DNA of 36,242 bases from Minisyncoccota bacterium (GTDB lineage: Bacteria; Patescibacteriota; Minisyncoccia; Phycocordibacterales; XYD1-FULL-46-19): NCBI GenBank assembly GCA_018063065.1, contig JAGORB010000004.1, positions 1 through 36,242 of the forward strand. Reading direction: 5' to 3'. The notes beneath the pieces are model-generated. The model saw only the letters and a list, made by a program, of their open reading frames with translations, did not search any database and was not told the DNA's origin. The position numbers and the translations under genes were made by a program. Shown piece after piece: positions 30,576-36,242 of the stretch. How positions within the stretch are numbered: position 1 is the first letter of the stretch; each line of letters begins with the position of its first letter.

Positions 30576-31343
30576 CTATTTACCAGCTACAATTGAGAAG
30601 ATCAGTTTGAAGTCGTCCTCAATCACCTTATCGCCTAAATCTTTAAAGAATGACTCTGACCCATACTTCACATTAAATTTGGCGCGATTCACAATTGCCT
30701 CGCCGGTTAAGGTTAAGTTGCCATCATTCTGCCCTAGGGTAACGGGGATGCTAATCATGTTGGTAGTATCGCGGATAGTTAAGTCGCCCTCTAGAATATA
30801 TTTATTTTCTCCTGTTGGATCGGGCGTAGCGGTCTTAAGCTTGAAGGTGGCAGTAGGGTACTTGGCGACGCCAAAGAAGTCATCGCTCTTTAAATGAGTA
30901 ACCAATTTACTAGTATCACCGTTCACCTTGCTGGTGCTCTCCACTCCAATACTGGTCATATCAATCACAATTTGTCCGCCGGTAATCTGCCCACCCGTTA
31001 CATTAAGCTCACCGCTCTTCAGTTTAATATTGCCGCGATCTACATAACCTTCTACTAGCTTCTTCCGGCCCTCCCAGACAATGCTCGAGCTCGCGGTGCT
31101 GAAGTTGTAAGTGCCATTGTCTAGGGTAACGGCGGTGCTGGTGGCCGTCTCGTCTACCAAGGTCCGGCCGTCCGGCGTGAGGCATTGTGGTGGGTAACTC
31201 TCCATAATCGGGTAACCGGCCGCCGCACACTGGGCGAAGGTGGTAATATTAGCCGCTTGCCTAGCTTGCAGAGCCCCATAAGCCAAGTAACCGCCGGCGC
31301 CCAGGATGATAATAAGGACTAAAGTAATGATTATCTTTTTCAT
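30576..31343 (-). CDS. Anchored YceI-family lipid-binding protein
   Basis: Residues 1-28 hold a basic start and an anchor. A short Cys-containing spacer (AQCAAAGYPIMESYPPQCLTPDG) leads into a YceI lipocalin-like barrel (about 75-255): GTYNFSTASSSIVWEGRKKL, GQIVIDMTSIGVES, LVTHLKSDDFFGVAKYPTATFKL, DLTIRDTTNMISIPVTL and NRAKFNVKYGS. YceI proteins bind isoprenoid or polyisoprenoid lipids at the envelope. It ends in TAG at 30576. A TATACT box lies 9 bases before the ATG. It is divergent from the exported protein at 31406. Confidence 0.9.
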   Translation of the reverse strand: MKKIIITLVLIIILGAGGYLAYGALQARQAANITTFAQCAAAGYPIMESYPPQCLTPDGRTLVDETATSTAVTLDNGTYNFSTASSSIVWEGRKKLVEGYVDRGNIKLKSGELNVTGGQITGGQIVIDMTSIGVESTSKVNGDTSKLVTHLKSDDFFGVAKYPTATFKLKTATPDPTGENKYILEGDLTIRDTTNMISIPVTLGQNDGNLTLTGEAIVNRAKFNVKYGSESFFKDLGDKVIEDDFKLIFSIVAGK

Positions 31344-31352
31344 ATGCCTTGT

Positions 31353-31358
31353 AGTATA
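31353..31358 (-). promoter_or_regulatory. -10 box of the YceI gene
   Basis: TATACT, 9 bases before the ATG at 31343. The surrounding AGTATACT is a palindrome, so the same bases could serve the divergent direction. Confidence 0.5.
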
Positions 31359-31405
31359 CTAGACCGTGATTAAGAAGTTAAATCACTAATAATTACAACA
31401 ACTTT

Positions 31406-31948
31406 ATGTCTAAAATGTGGCTTGGTTCTATCGTCGCGATTATCTTAGTTTTGGGCGGGGGCTACTATTATTGGCAGAATACGCAGGGCGAGGTCACCTT
31501 CGACCCCAACAAGCCTTATGCCATCTCGGGTGAGGTGGGAGGCGGTACGAGCAATTCTTCTTCTCTAACCGATTTGATAGCGAGCAAGAAGGCCCAGAAG
31601 TGTACCGTTAAGCATGAGGTGGCCGGGATTGAGTCTAATGGTACCGTGTATGTAGCGGGTGGTAAGCTCCGCGGTGACTTCGTCTCCACTGGGGGCGCTA
31701 GTGCCAACACTCACGTGATTGTAGATGGCGATAATGTTTACACTTGGATTGATGGTATGGGTATGGGGGTAAAGGTGGCCACTGATTCTGCTGCCGGCGC
31801 CTCGGCCCAACAAGCGGTTAGTATGAATCAGAAGCTTAATTACGACTGTACTAATTGGAGTGTGGACGCGAGCGTCTTTACTCGCCCTTCTGGCATTACC
31901 TTCAGCGAGCCCGGCGCCATGATCCCCAAGCTCCCCGCTGGTTACTAA
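31406..31948 (+). CDS. Exported anchored protein of unknown function
   Basis: 180 residues with an N-terminal anchor (4-23) and an extracytoplasmic domain that starts after a Gly/Ser-rich linker. The pattern KKAQKCTVKHEVAGIESNGTVYVAGGKLRGDFVSTGG...HVIVDGDNVYTWIDGMGMGVKV reads like the half-barrel seen in LolA/DUF4412-type proteins that bind lipids, but this is only a resemblance. Two cysteines (KCTV and DCTNW) may be paired. It ends with a strong terminator and is followed by a convergent small membrane gene. Confidence 0.72.
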   Translation: MSKMWLGSIVAIILVLGGGYYYWQNTQGEVTFDPNKPYAISGEVGGGTSNSSSLTDLIASKKAQKCTVKHEVAGIESNGTVYVAGGKLRGDFVSTGGASANTHVIVDGDNVYTWIDGMGMGVKVATDSAAGASAQQAVSMNQKLNYDCTNWSVDASVFTRPSGITFSEPGAMIPKLPAGY

Positions 31949-31960
31949 AATAGGTTATTT

Positions 31961-31988
31961 AAAAAATCCCCCAGTTGGGGGATTTTTT
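31961..31988. terminator. Bidirectional terminator
   Basis: A perfect 12-base stem (AAAAAATCCCCC / GGGGGATTTTTT) with a 4-base loop, between convergent stops at 31948 and 31991. Confidence 0.93.
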
Positions 31989-31990
31989 GG

Positions 31991-32212
31991 TTATAACTTT
32001 TGGATTTCTTTGAGGTCGTGGTCGGGGAGATAGAGGATGAGGAGGCCCACAATAATTCCCACCACACCGGTGAGGGCGTGATCTCCGCGGAAGAAGACTA
32101 AGTCAATTCCGTCCAACACATACCAGATGCCCCGCCAGATTAAAACTAAGCCAATCACAATCCCTAAATTTTTAGCCAAGTAACGAGGGGTTAACTTCTC
32201 CGCGTGTTTCAT
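31991..32212 (-). CDS. Small two-TM membrane protein
   Basis: 73 residues. Two helices (about 14-34 and 46-63) separated by a polar loop with FFRGDH; the N-terminus is basic (MKHAEKLTPRYLAKNL) and the C-terminus short and charged. No named family is recognised. The start has a TATACT box 8 bases upstream, just downstream of comF on the same strand, so it can be transcribed independently of comF. Confidence 0.68.
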   Translation of the reverse strand: MKHAEKLTPRYLAKNLGIVIGLVLIWRGIWYVLDGIDLVFFRGDHALTGVVGIIVGLLILYLPDHDLKEIQKL

Positions 32213-32220
32213 TATTTTTT

Positions 32221-32226
32221 AGTATA
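32221..32226 (-). promoter_or_regulatory. -10 box of the small two-TM gene
   Basis: TATACT, 8 bases before the ATG at 32212, in the short gap after comF. A leaderless start is likely. Confidence 0.5.
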
Positions 32227-32232
32227 ACTTAT

Positions 32233-32871
32233 TTATTCGCCGTGGGCGAGGACTACGGCCAACACCTCGCTGGCGCCATTCTTAATTAATTCCTCGCGGG
32301 CGGTCATAATGGTGGCGCCGGTGGTGAGCACATCGTCAATTAATAAGATGCTGCGGTTTTTTATTTTCTCTGGTTCTACCACTTTAAAGGCGCCGATTAA
32401 ATTTTCTAGTCGCGCCGCGCGGGTCTTCATTGAGACTTGAGTGGGCGTGTCTTTAATCTTCAATAAAACATCAGGCATATAGATAAGATCATTCGGCAAC
32501 AATCGCACCAGCGCCTCCGAGAGGAGGGCGGCCTGGTTGTAGCCACGCTCTCGCGAGCGCCCAGGCGAGAGGGGCACCGGCATCACCAGCACTTTATGCG
32601 GCGAGAAGCTTCGCCACTCTGACACTTCTTCCAAGATTAATTGCCGCAAGAGGGGAGAGAGTTCCACCGCCAAGGATTTAAGCCCGCTATATTTAAACTT
32701 CCAAATTATTTTCCGCACTAATGGGTGCTCATAATTAAATAAAGCCAGCGCGCCGCGCTCCGCCGGCGCGCTGGGTAAACTGTCTAAACAACTTTCACAC
32801 AATAATTTCCCTCGTTGTTTACAACCCAAGCAATAAGGTGGGAAGAGGGTGTTTAAAAATAGCGTCCACAT
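32233..32871 (-). CDS. comF: ComF-family phosphoribosyltransferase-like competence protein
   Basis: ComF proteins assist natural transformation, probably in handling of single-stranded DNA. An N-terminal zinc-binding four-Cys motif is seen (CLGCKQRGKLLCESCLDSLP). The PRTase domain follows, with the PRPP loop ILLIDDVLTTGATIMTA near the C-terminus and a RSRERGYNQAALLSEAL stretch. About 212 residues is the usual length. The start is taken as ATG 32871, with a CATAAT box 7 bases upstream; a GTG at 32874 is a poor alternative. It diverges from the pilus operon, consistent with pilus-mediated DNA uptake. Confidence 0.93.
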   Translation of the reverse strand: MWTLFLNTLFPPYCLGCKQRGKLLCESCLDSLPSAPAERGALALFNYEHPLVRKIIWKFKYSGLKSLAVELSPLLRQLILEEVSEWRSFSPHKVLVMPVPLSPGRSRERGYNQAALLSEALVRLLPNDLIYMPDVLLKIKDTPTQVSMKTRAARLENLIGAFKVVEPEKIKNRSILLIDDVLTTGATIMTAREELIKNGASEVLAVVLAHGE

Positions 32872-32878
32872 CACTCTT

Positions 32879-32884
32879 ATTATG
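32879..32884 (-). promoter_or_regulatory. -10 box of comF
   Basis: CATAAT, 7 bases before the ATG at 32871. In the opposite direction TATACT (32886-32891) and TATATT (32896-32901) could drive pilM, so the 44-base region is a compact divergent promoter. Confidence 0.45.
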
Positions 32885-32915
32885 ATATACTATTTTATAT
32901 TCTCCATATTGCTTC

Positions 32916-34049
32916 ATGGCTTTCTCGCTTTCTACGCTCACTAATATTTTAGGTAAAAGTTCTTCTCGTATTTTTAATCAAGAGACGAGCGTCGTTGGTA
33001 TTGATATTGGTTTGTCGTCGGTCAAGATGGTGCAATTGCGCAAGGATCAAGGCCGCGGCATTCTAGAAACTTACGGTGAGTTATCGATTGGTCCCTATAT
33101 CGGTCTGTCTGTCGGTCAAGCTGGCACCGCCACCGCTGATCAGATTATCCAAGTAATTCTCGACTTGGCCAAGGAGGCCAATGTTACGGCGCAGACGGCG
33201 GTGCTCTCCATTCCCACGCGCTCCAGCCTTTTATCAGTCATTGAGATCCCGGCGGTGGAAAAGTTGAAGTTGGATGAGGTGGTACCGATTGAGGCCCGCA
33301 AATATATTCCCGTGCCGGTGGCGGAGGTGGACTTGGATTGGTGGTTGGTGCCCTCGCGCTTACCCGATGAAGATCCCGATCCGGTCACGGGCAAGGATAC
33401 CAAGAAGCCGCTTGAGGTCTTAATGGCGGCCGTGCATAAAGATGTGATCAAGCAATTCAACGCCATTGCCATCGGCAGTGGCTTTGCTAAGGCGGCCTTA
33501 GAGATTGAGACCTTCAGCGCTATCCGTTCGTCGGTGCGCGGCGATCTTTCTGCCACCGCTGTTCTAGACATTGGTGCCGCCAGCACCAAGATGACGATTG
33601 TCGACTTCGGCGTGATTAAGCGCTCGCATACTATTAATAAGGGCGCCCAAGATATTACTACCGCCCTGTCGCGCTCGATGAATGTTGACTTTGGCAAGGC
33701 GGAAGAGATTAAGCGCAAGGTGGGCTTGGTCGAGCGAGTGGGTGAGGACACCATTCTCCCCATTGTTAGCCCAATTGTGGAATACGTCTTTTCAGAAGTG
33801 AATAAGATCATGGTAAACTATGGACAGAGTCATGCGCGCTCGGTAGATAAAATTATTTTAATCGGTGGTGGCGCCATGCTCCAAGGATTGTTGCCGATTG
33901 CTAAAGAGCGGACCGGAGTAGAAGTTATTTTAGGCTCGCCGTTTAATCGCGTGGAGGCACCCACCTTCCTCTCGCCGGTCTTAACGGAGGTGGGCCCATC
34001 GTTTGCCGTGGCCACGGGCCTCGCTTTGCGCGGACTACAAACTATTTAA
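32916..34049 (+). CDS. pilM: Type IV pilus assembly ATPase-like protein PilM
   Basis: PilM is an actin-like cytoplasmic protein that binds the N-terminus of PilN and links the pilus motor to the envelope complex. The FtsA/actin fold is visible: phosphate-1 VVGIDIGLSSVKMVQL near residue 30, EIPAVEKLKLDEVVPIEARKYIPVPVAEVDLDW, phosphate-2 TAVLDIGAASTKMTIVDFG near 215, and the adenosine motif KIILIGGGAMLQGL near 313. At 377 residues the length is normal. It heads the operon and pilN starts 6 bases after its stop. Very secure. Confidence 0.95.
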   Translation: MAFSLSTLTNILGKSSSRIFNQETSVVGIDIGLSSVKMVQLRKDQGRGILETYGELSIGPYIGLSVGQAGTATADQIIQVILDLAKEANVTAQTAVLSIPTRSSLLSVIEIPAVEKLKLDEVVPIEARKYIPVPVAEVDLDWWLVPSRLPDEDPDPVTGKDTKKPLEVLMAAVHKDVIKQFNAIAIGSGFAKAALEIETFSAIRSSVRGDLSATAVLDIGAASTKMTIVDFGVIKRSHTINKGAQDITTALSRSMNVDFGKAEEIKRKVGLVERVGEDTILPIVSPIVEYVFSEVNKIMVNYGQSHARSVDKIILIGGGAMLQGLLPIAKERTGVEVILGSPFNRVEAPTFLSPVLTEVGPSFAVATGLALRGLQTI

Positions 34050-34055
34050 TATTTC

Positions 34056-34664
34056 ATGGAGGATCAATTTAAAAGTTCATTCATTCCCAAGCAGGCTCTG
34101 GTCCAGAGTCCGGTAGAGGCGCGCTCGTCGATCAGCCTGGTCTCGACGGTGTCTTTTTTGATTTTACTATTATCGCTGTTACTCGCCGGTGGCGCTTATG
34201 GTTATGAGAAGTTGTTAGACAATGAGATCAACCGCCCTTGCCCAGACCCTAATCAGGTCGAGACGCGCGGTTGCGGCTTGGAGGCCTCGCTTAATAAAGA
34301 GCGTCAGGCCCTGGATGAAGGTTTACTCACCGAGTTTAAGCGTCTGGCCACCAAGCTCAACTTGGCCAGCAGTTTAATTAGCAATCACGTTACTATCTTG
34401 CCGATGATTGATTTGTTATCGGAGTTAACGCTGGAGAATGTGCGTTACACCAACTTTGATTATAACAACGCTACCATCACCATTAGCGGTCTGGCCAAGA
34501 GTTATGACGATATTGCCGTGCAGTCCAATGTCTTTGATAAAGAGAAGATGATCAAGGGCTTCATTTTCTCCGATCTCAATTTAGACAATCAAGGCAATGT
34601 GGTCTTCAAGCTGGTAATGAATGTCGACCCGCGTTTATTAGACTTTAGCCTCGCGGCCAACTAA
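34056..34664 (+). CDS. pilN: Type IV pilus assembly protein PilN
   Basis: A single-helix inner-membrane protein (hydrophobic segment at about 28-48) with a short cytoplasmic N-terminus that would bind PilM and an outer helical/ferredoxin-like part. The coiled stretch ASLNKERQALDEGLLTEFKRLATKLNLA and the domain HVTILPMIDLLSELTLENVRYTNFDYNNATITISGLAKSYDDIAVQSNVF match the PilN/GspL pattern. An unusual loop with two Cys (RPCPDPNQVETRGCG) stands just outside the membrane. It lies between pilM and pilO. Confidence 0.88.
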   Translation: MEDQFKSSFIPKQALVQSPVEARSSISLVSTVSFLILLLSLLLAGGAYGYEKLLDNEINRPCPDPNQVETRGCGLEASLNKERQALDEGLLTEFKRLATKLNLASSLISNHVTILPMIDLLSELTLENVRYTNFDYNNATITISGLAKSYDDIAVQSNVFDKEKMIKGFIFSDLNLDNQGNVVFKLVMNVDPRLLDFSLAAN

Positions 34665-34668
34665 TAAT

Positions 34669-35235
34669 ATGAATCGCATTCTCTTACCACTCATTTATAT
34701 CGCTCTGGCCGTGGGTATCTTCTATGGTTTAACCACCGACCTCTTGGCTAAGGTGGGCGAGCGGCGCGCCGAGAAGGCCGAGTTGGTGGCGGCGCTGGAT
34801 CGCGCCGCCGAGCTGCGCCAAGTGGCCGAGCGCTTGCGCAATGAGTATTACAGCTTCACCGCCGAGGAGCGTGAGCGCTTGGCCAAGATGATCCCCGACA
34901 ATGTGGATAACGTCCGTCTGATTATTGATATCAACAACATTGCCTCGCGCTACAACATGGTAGTTAAGGATGCCAAGATCAAGACCAATGAGAAGGCTGA
35001 GGAGGGCCGACCCGACCCATCCGCCAAGTTGATTGAGAATCCCTCCGGCCAGATTGGCCAGGGGACAGTGACTATTGCCTTCACTGTCACCGGCTCTTAT
35101 GACGTCTTCCGTCAATTCTTGGGCGACTTGGCTTCCTCGTTGCGCTTGGTGGATATTAAGCGCTTATCCTTCAAGTCGGCCGAGTTGGATACTTATCAAT
35201 ACACCGTGGAGTTGACCACCTATTGGCTTAAATAA
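34669..35235 (+). CDS. pilO: Type IV pilus assembly protein PilO
   Basis: The 188-residue chain has an N-terminal membrane helix (5-20), a long coiled coil (VGERRAEKAELVAALDRAAELRQVAERLRNEYYSF) and a C-terminal ferredoxin-like domain (GTVTIAFTVTGSYDVFRQFLGDLASSLRLVDIKRLSF). This is the standard PilO layout, a partner of PilN in the alignment complex of the pilus. It is 4 bases from pilN and 5 bases from the next gene. Confidence 0.9.
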   Translation: MNRILLPLIYIALAVGIFYGLTTDLLAKVGERRAEKAELVAALDRAAELRQVAERLRNEYYSFTAEERERLAKMIPDNVDNVRLIIDINNIASRYNMVVKDAKIKTNEKAEEGRPDPSAKLIENPSGQIGQGTVTIAFTVTGSYDVFRQFLGDLASSLRLVDIKRLSFKSAELDTYQYTVELTTYWLK

Positions 35236-35240
35236 TTTTT

Positions 35241-35687
35241 ATGTCTAAACGCTTAATTAACATCTTAACTCTTCTGCTCATCCTAACTTTGGCTTACTTT
35301 GGCTATCAATACTTCGTGGCGGCGCCGGAAGTGGAGGAGGCGCCCGGTGTCACCGTTAATACCGGCGAGGGCAATACCAGTAGTGCCGAATTTTTAGACC
35401 TATTGTTAAGCGTTAAGAGTTTGTCTTTATCTAAGAGTTTATTTAATAACGTGGTCTTCCGGGATCGCTTGCAAGACTTTGGTCGGGAGTTGCCGGATCG
35501 TAATGTAGGCCGAGGTAACCCCTTCGCGCCCTTTGGCTTAGGAGGCACGGCCAGCAGCACGCGCCTTACCACTAGCACTCGCGCCACCACTACGGCCACC
35601 ACCACTGCTTCCACTCCTAAAGCGACCACTGCGCCTAAAGCCACTACTACCGCCACTTCTACCACTCCCGGCAACTTTAACTTCTAA
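35241..35687 (+). CDS. PilP-like pilus protein with Thr/Ala-rich tail
   Basis: 148 residues: an N-terminal membrane helix (6-21), a helical middle (SAEFLDLLLSVKSLSLSKSLFNNVVFRDRLQDF) and a motif NVGRGNPFAPFG at about 89-99, which resembles the R/K-x-x-PF motif of PilP. After it a low-complexity tail of Thr, Ala and Ser repeats (TTSTRATTTATTTASTPKATTAPK) of about 45 residues reaches the C-terminus; it may be glycosylated or a flexible tether. There is no beta-domain of full-size PilP, so this may be a CPR-specific shortened partner. Position between pilO and pilB supports a pilus role. Confidence 0.75.
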   Translation: MSKRLINILTLLLILTLAYFGYQYFVAAPEVEEAPGVTVNTGEGNTSSAEFLDLLLSVKSLSLSKSLFNNVVFRDRLQDFGRELPDRNVGRGNPFAPFGLGGTASSTRLTTSTRATTTATTTASTPKATTAPKATTTATSTTPGNFNF

Positions 35688-35692
35688 CGGCT

Positions 35693-36242
35693 ATGGCGGA
35701 TACTCCCCCAATCCCTACTAGAGATTTAAAGGGGCAAAATATCGCCCCTGAAGTCTTGGGTCTTATCCCCACCGATGCCGCCAGTCATTATCAGCTGGTG
35801 GCTTTGGGCGTAACGGATGGCGTGTTGGAGGTGGGGATGGTGGATCCGGAAGATATGGCCGCCCGCGATGCCTTGCAATTTATTGCTTCCAAATTAGGTT
35901 TGCCGTTTAAAGTCTTTGGTATTAGCCAAGCTGATTTTGAAGAGGCGTCCAAGGGTTATGCCGGTTTAACGGGCGAGGTTGATAAGGCTCTCGATGAATA
36001 TGAAGCCAATTTAGAAAGTGATAAACAGAAGGCGGAAGAGAAGGTCAAGATCAATCGCACCAGTCCGGGCAAGGGCCCCTCGATTATTGAAGAGGCGCCG
36101 GTGACCAAGATTGTCCAAGTGATCTTGGAGCATGCCACTTCTGGCGCCGCCTCCGATATCCACATTGAGCCAACACACGACAAGGTCCGTGTCCGCTTCC
36201 GCGTGGATGGCACTTTATTTTCTAGTATTTTCTTGCCCCTTT
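35693..36242 (+). CDS. pilB: Type IV pilus assembly ATPase PilB/GspE, 3' partial
   Basis: The frame runs off the right edge after 183 codons. The start ATG at 35693 is 5 bases past the preceding stop. The N-terminal MshEN/T2SSE_N domain (ISPE-like NIAPEVLGLIPTDAASHYQLVALGVTDGVLEVGMVDPEDMAARDALQFIASKLGLPFKVF) is followed by a charged linker with KALDEYEANLESDKQKAEEKV and then the start of the ATPase: EEAPVTKIVQVILEHATSGAASDIHIEPTHDKVRVRFRVDG. The SDIHIEP motif is diagnostic. Walker motifs lie outside the window. It would power pilus extension. Confidence 0.92.
   Translation, partial: MADTPPIPTRDLKGQNIAPEVLGLIPTDAASHYQLVALGVTDGVLEVGMVDPEDMAARDALQFIASKLGLPFKVFGISQADFEEASKGYAGLTGEVDKALDEYEANLESDKQKAEEKVKINRTSPGKGPSIIEEAPVTKIVQVILEHATSGAASDIHIEPTHDKVRVRFRVDGTLFSSIFLPL

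Noticed and set aside
33140-33811. A 223-codon open frame on the minus strand inside pilM
   Set aside because: It is antisense to a clearly real gene, and its product shows no domain; long antisense frames arise from the codon bias of pilM.
1-36242. CRISPR array, insertion sequence, integrase or prophage genes
   Set aside because: No regular repeat-spacer pattern, transposase, recombinase or phage structural protein was recognised on either strand.
1-36242. TGA read as glycine
   Set aside because: No frame requires reading through TGA; all genes are intact with TGA as a stop, although none uses it.

Overview
The window looks like a chromosome segment of a Candidatus Patescibacteria (CPR) bacterium, probably Parcubacteria-like. 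The grounds are a compact pilM-pilN-pilO-pilP-like-pilB type IV pilus cluster next to comF, many short single-pass exported proteins of CPR type, few Shine-Dalgarno sites, and a marked leaderless transcription style (a TATAAT-like box 6 to 9 bases before the ATG). I read 42 stop codons: 39 TAA, 3 TAG and no TGA. Assignment to a finer taxon is not possible from the sequence alone.

Layout. 1-1866: two cell-surface proteins built from related beta-sandwich domains (the first truncated by the window edge). 1877-8468 (minus strand): recG and an ABC exporter, two small membrane proteins, an anchored protein and two VOC-family proteins. 8518-13061 (plus): a small exported protein, then a complete copper unit (csoR, copA, an HMA-plus-DsbD-like membrane protein, a cupredoxin) behind a perfect CsoR-type palindrome. 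13054-14643 (minus): DUF1905, SMR-like and OmdA-like genes, then a MliC-META periplasmic protein.

14644-15705 is the least explained part. A NYN-domain RNase-like gene is flanked by two nearly identical 32-base promoter-like repeats. The second repeat leads into a self-closed structured RNA candidate (15482-15609) whose first 20 bases copy the start of the tRNA-Ser(GCU) gene just downstream. 15798-24541 is a defence island: Fic, HsdM, HsdS, a membrane-anchored TPR protein not normally part of the system, and HsdR, all with 4 to 8 base gaps behind one near-consensus promoter.

24576-28004 (plus): an SppA-like protease, a small membrane protein with an unusual start, a RhuM-Fic/Doc fusion containing a 37-base perfect palindrome, an RBBP9-type hydrolase, a DM13 protein and an MscL-type channel. 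28005-32235 is a mixed region with an unrecognised 318-residue protein, a second MliC protein, a cupin, a short helical protein, a YceI protein and other small exported proteins, punctuated by strong bidirectional terminators. 32233-36242: comF diverges from the pilus assembly operon, which runs off the right edge inside pilB.

Together the genes describe a small cell with a pilus/competence apparatus, copper export, lysozyme-inhibitor-like surface defence and an acquired restriction system beside a tRNA gene. Everything here is read from sequence by eye; family names rest on recognised motifs, not on database searches.
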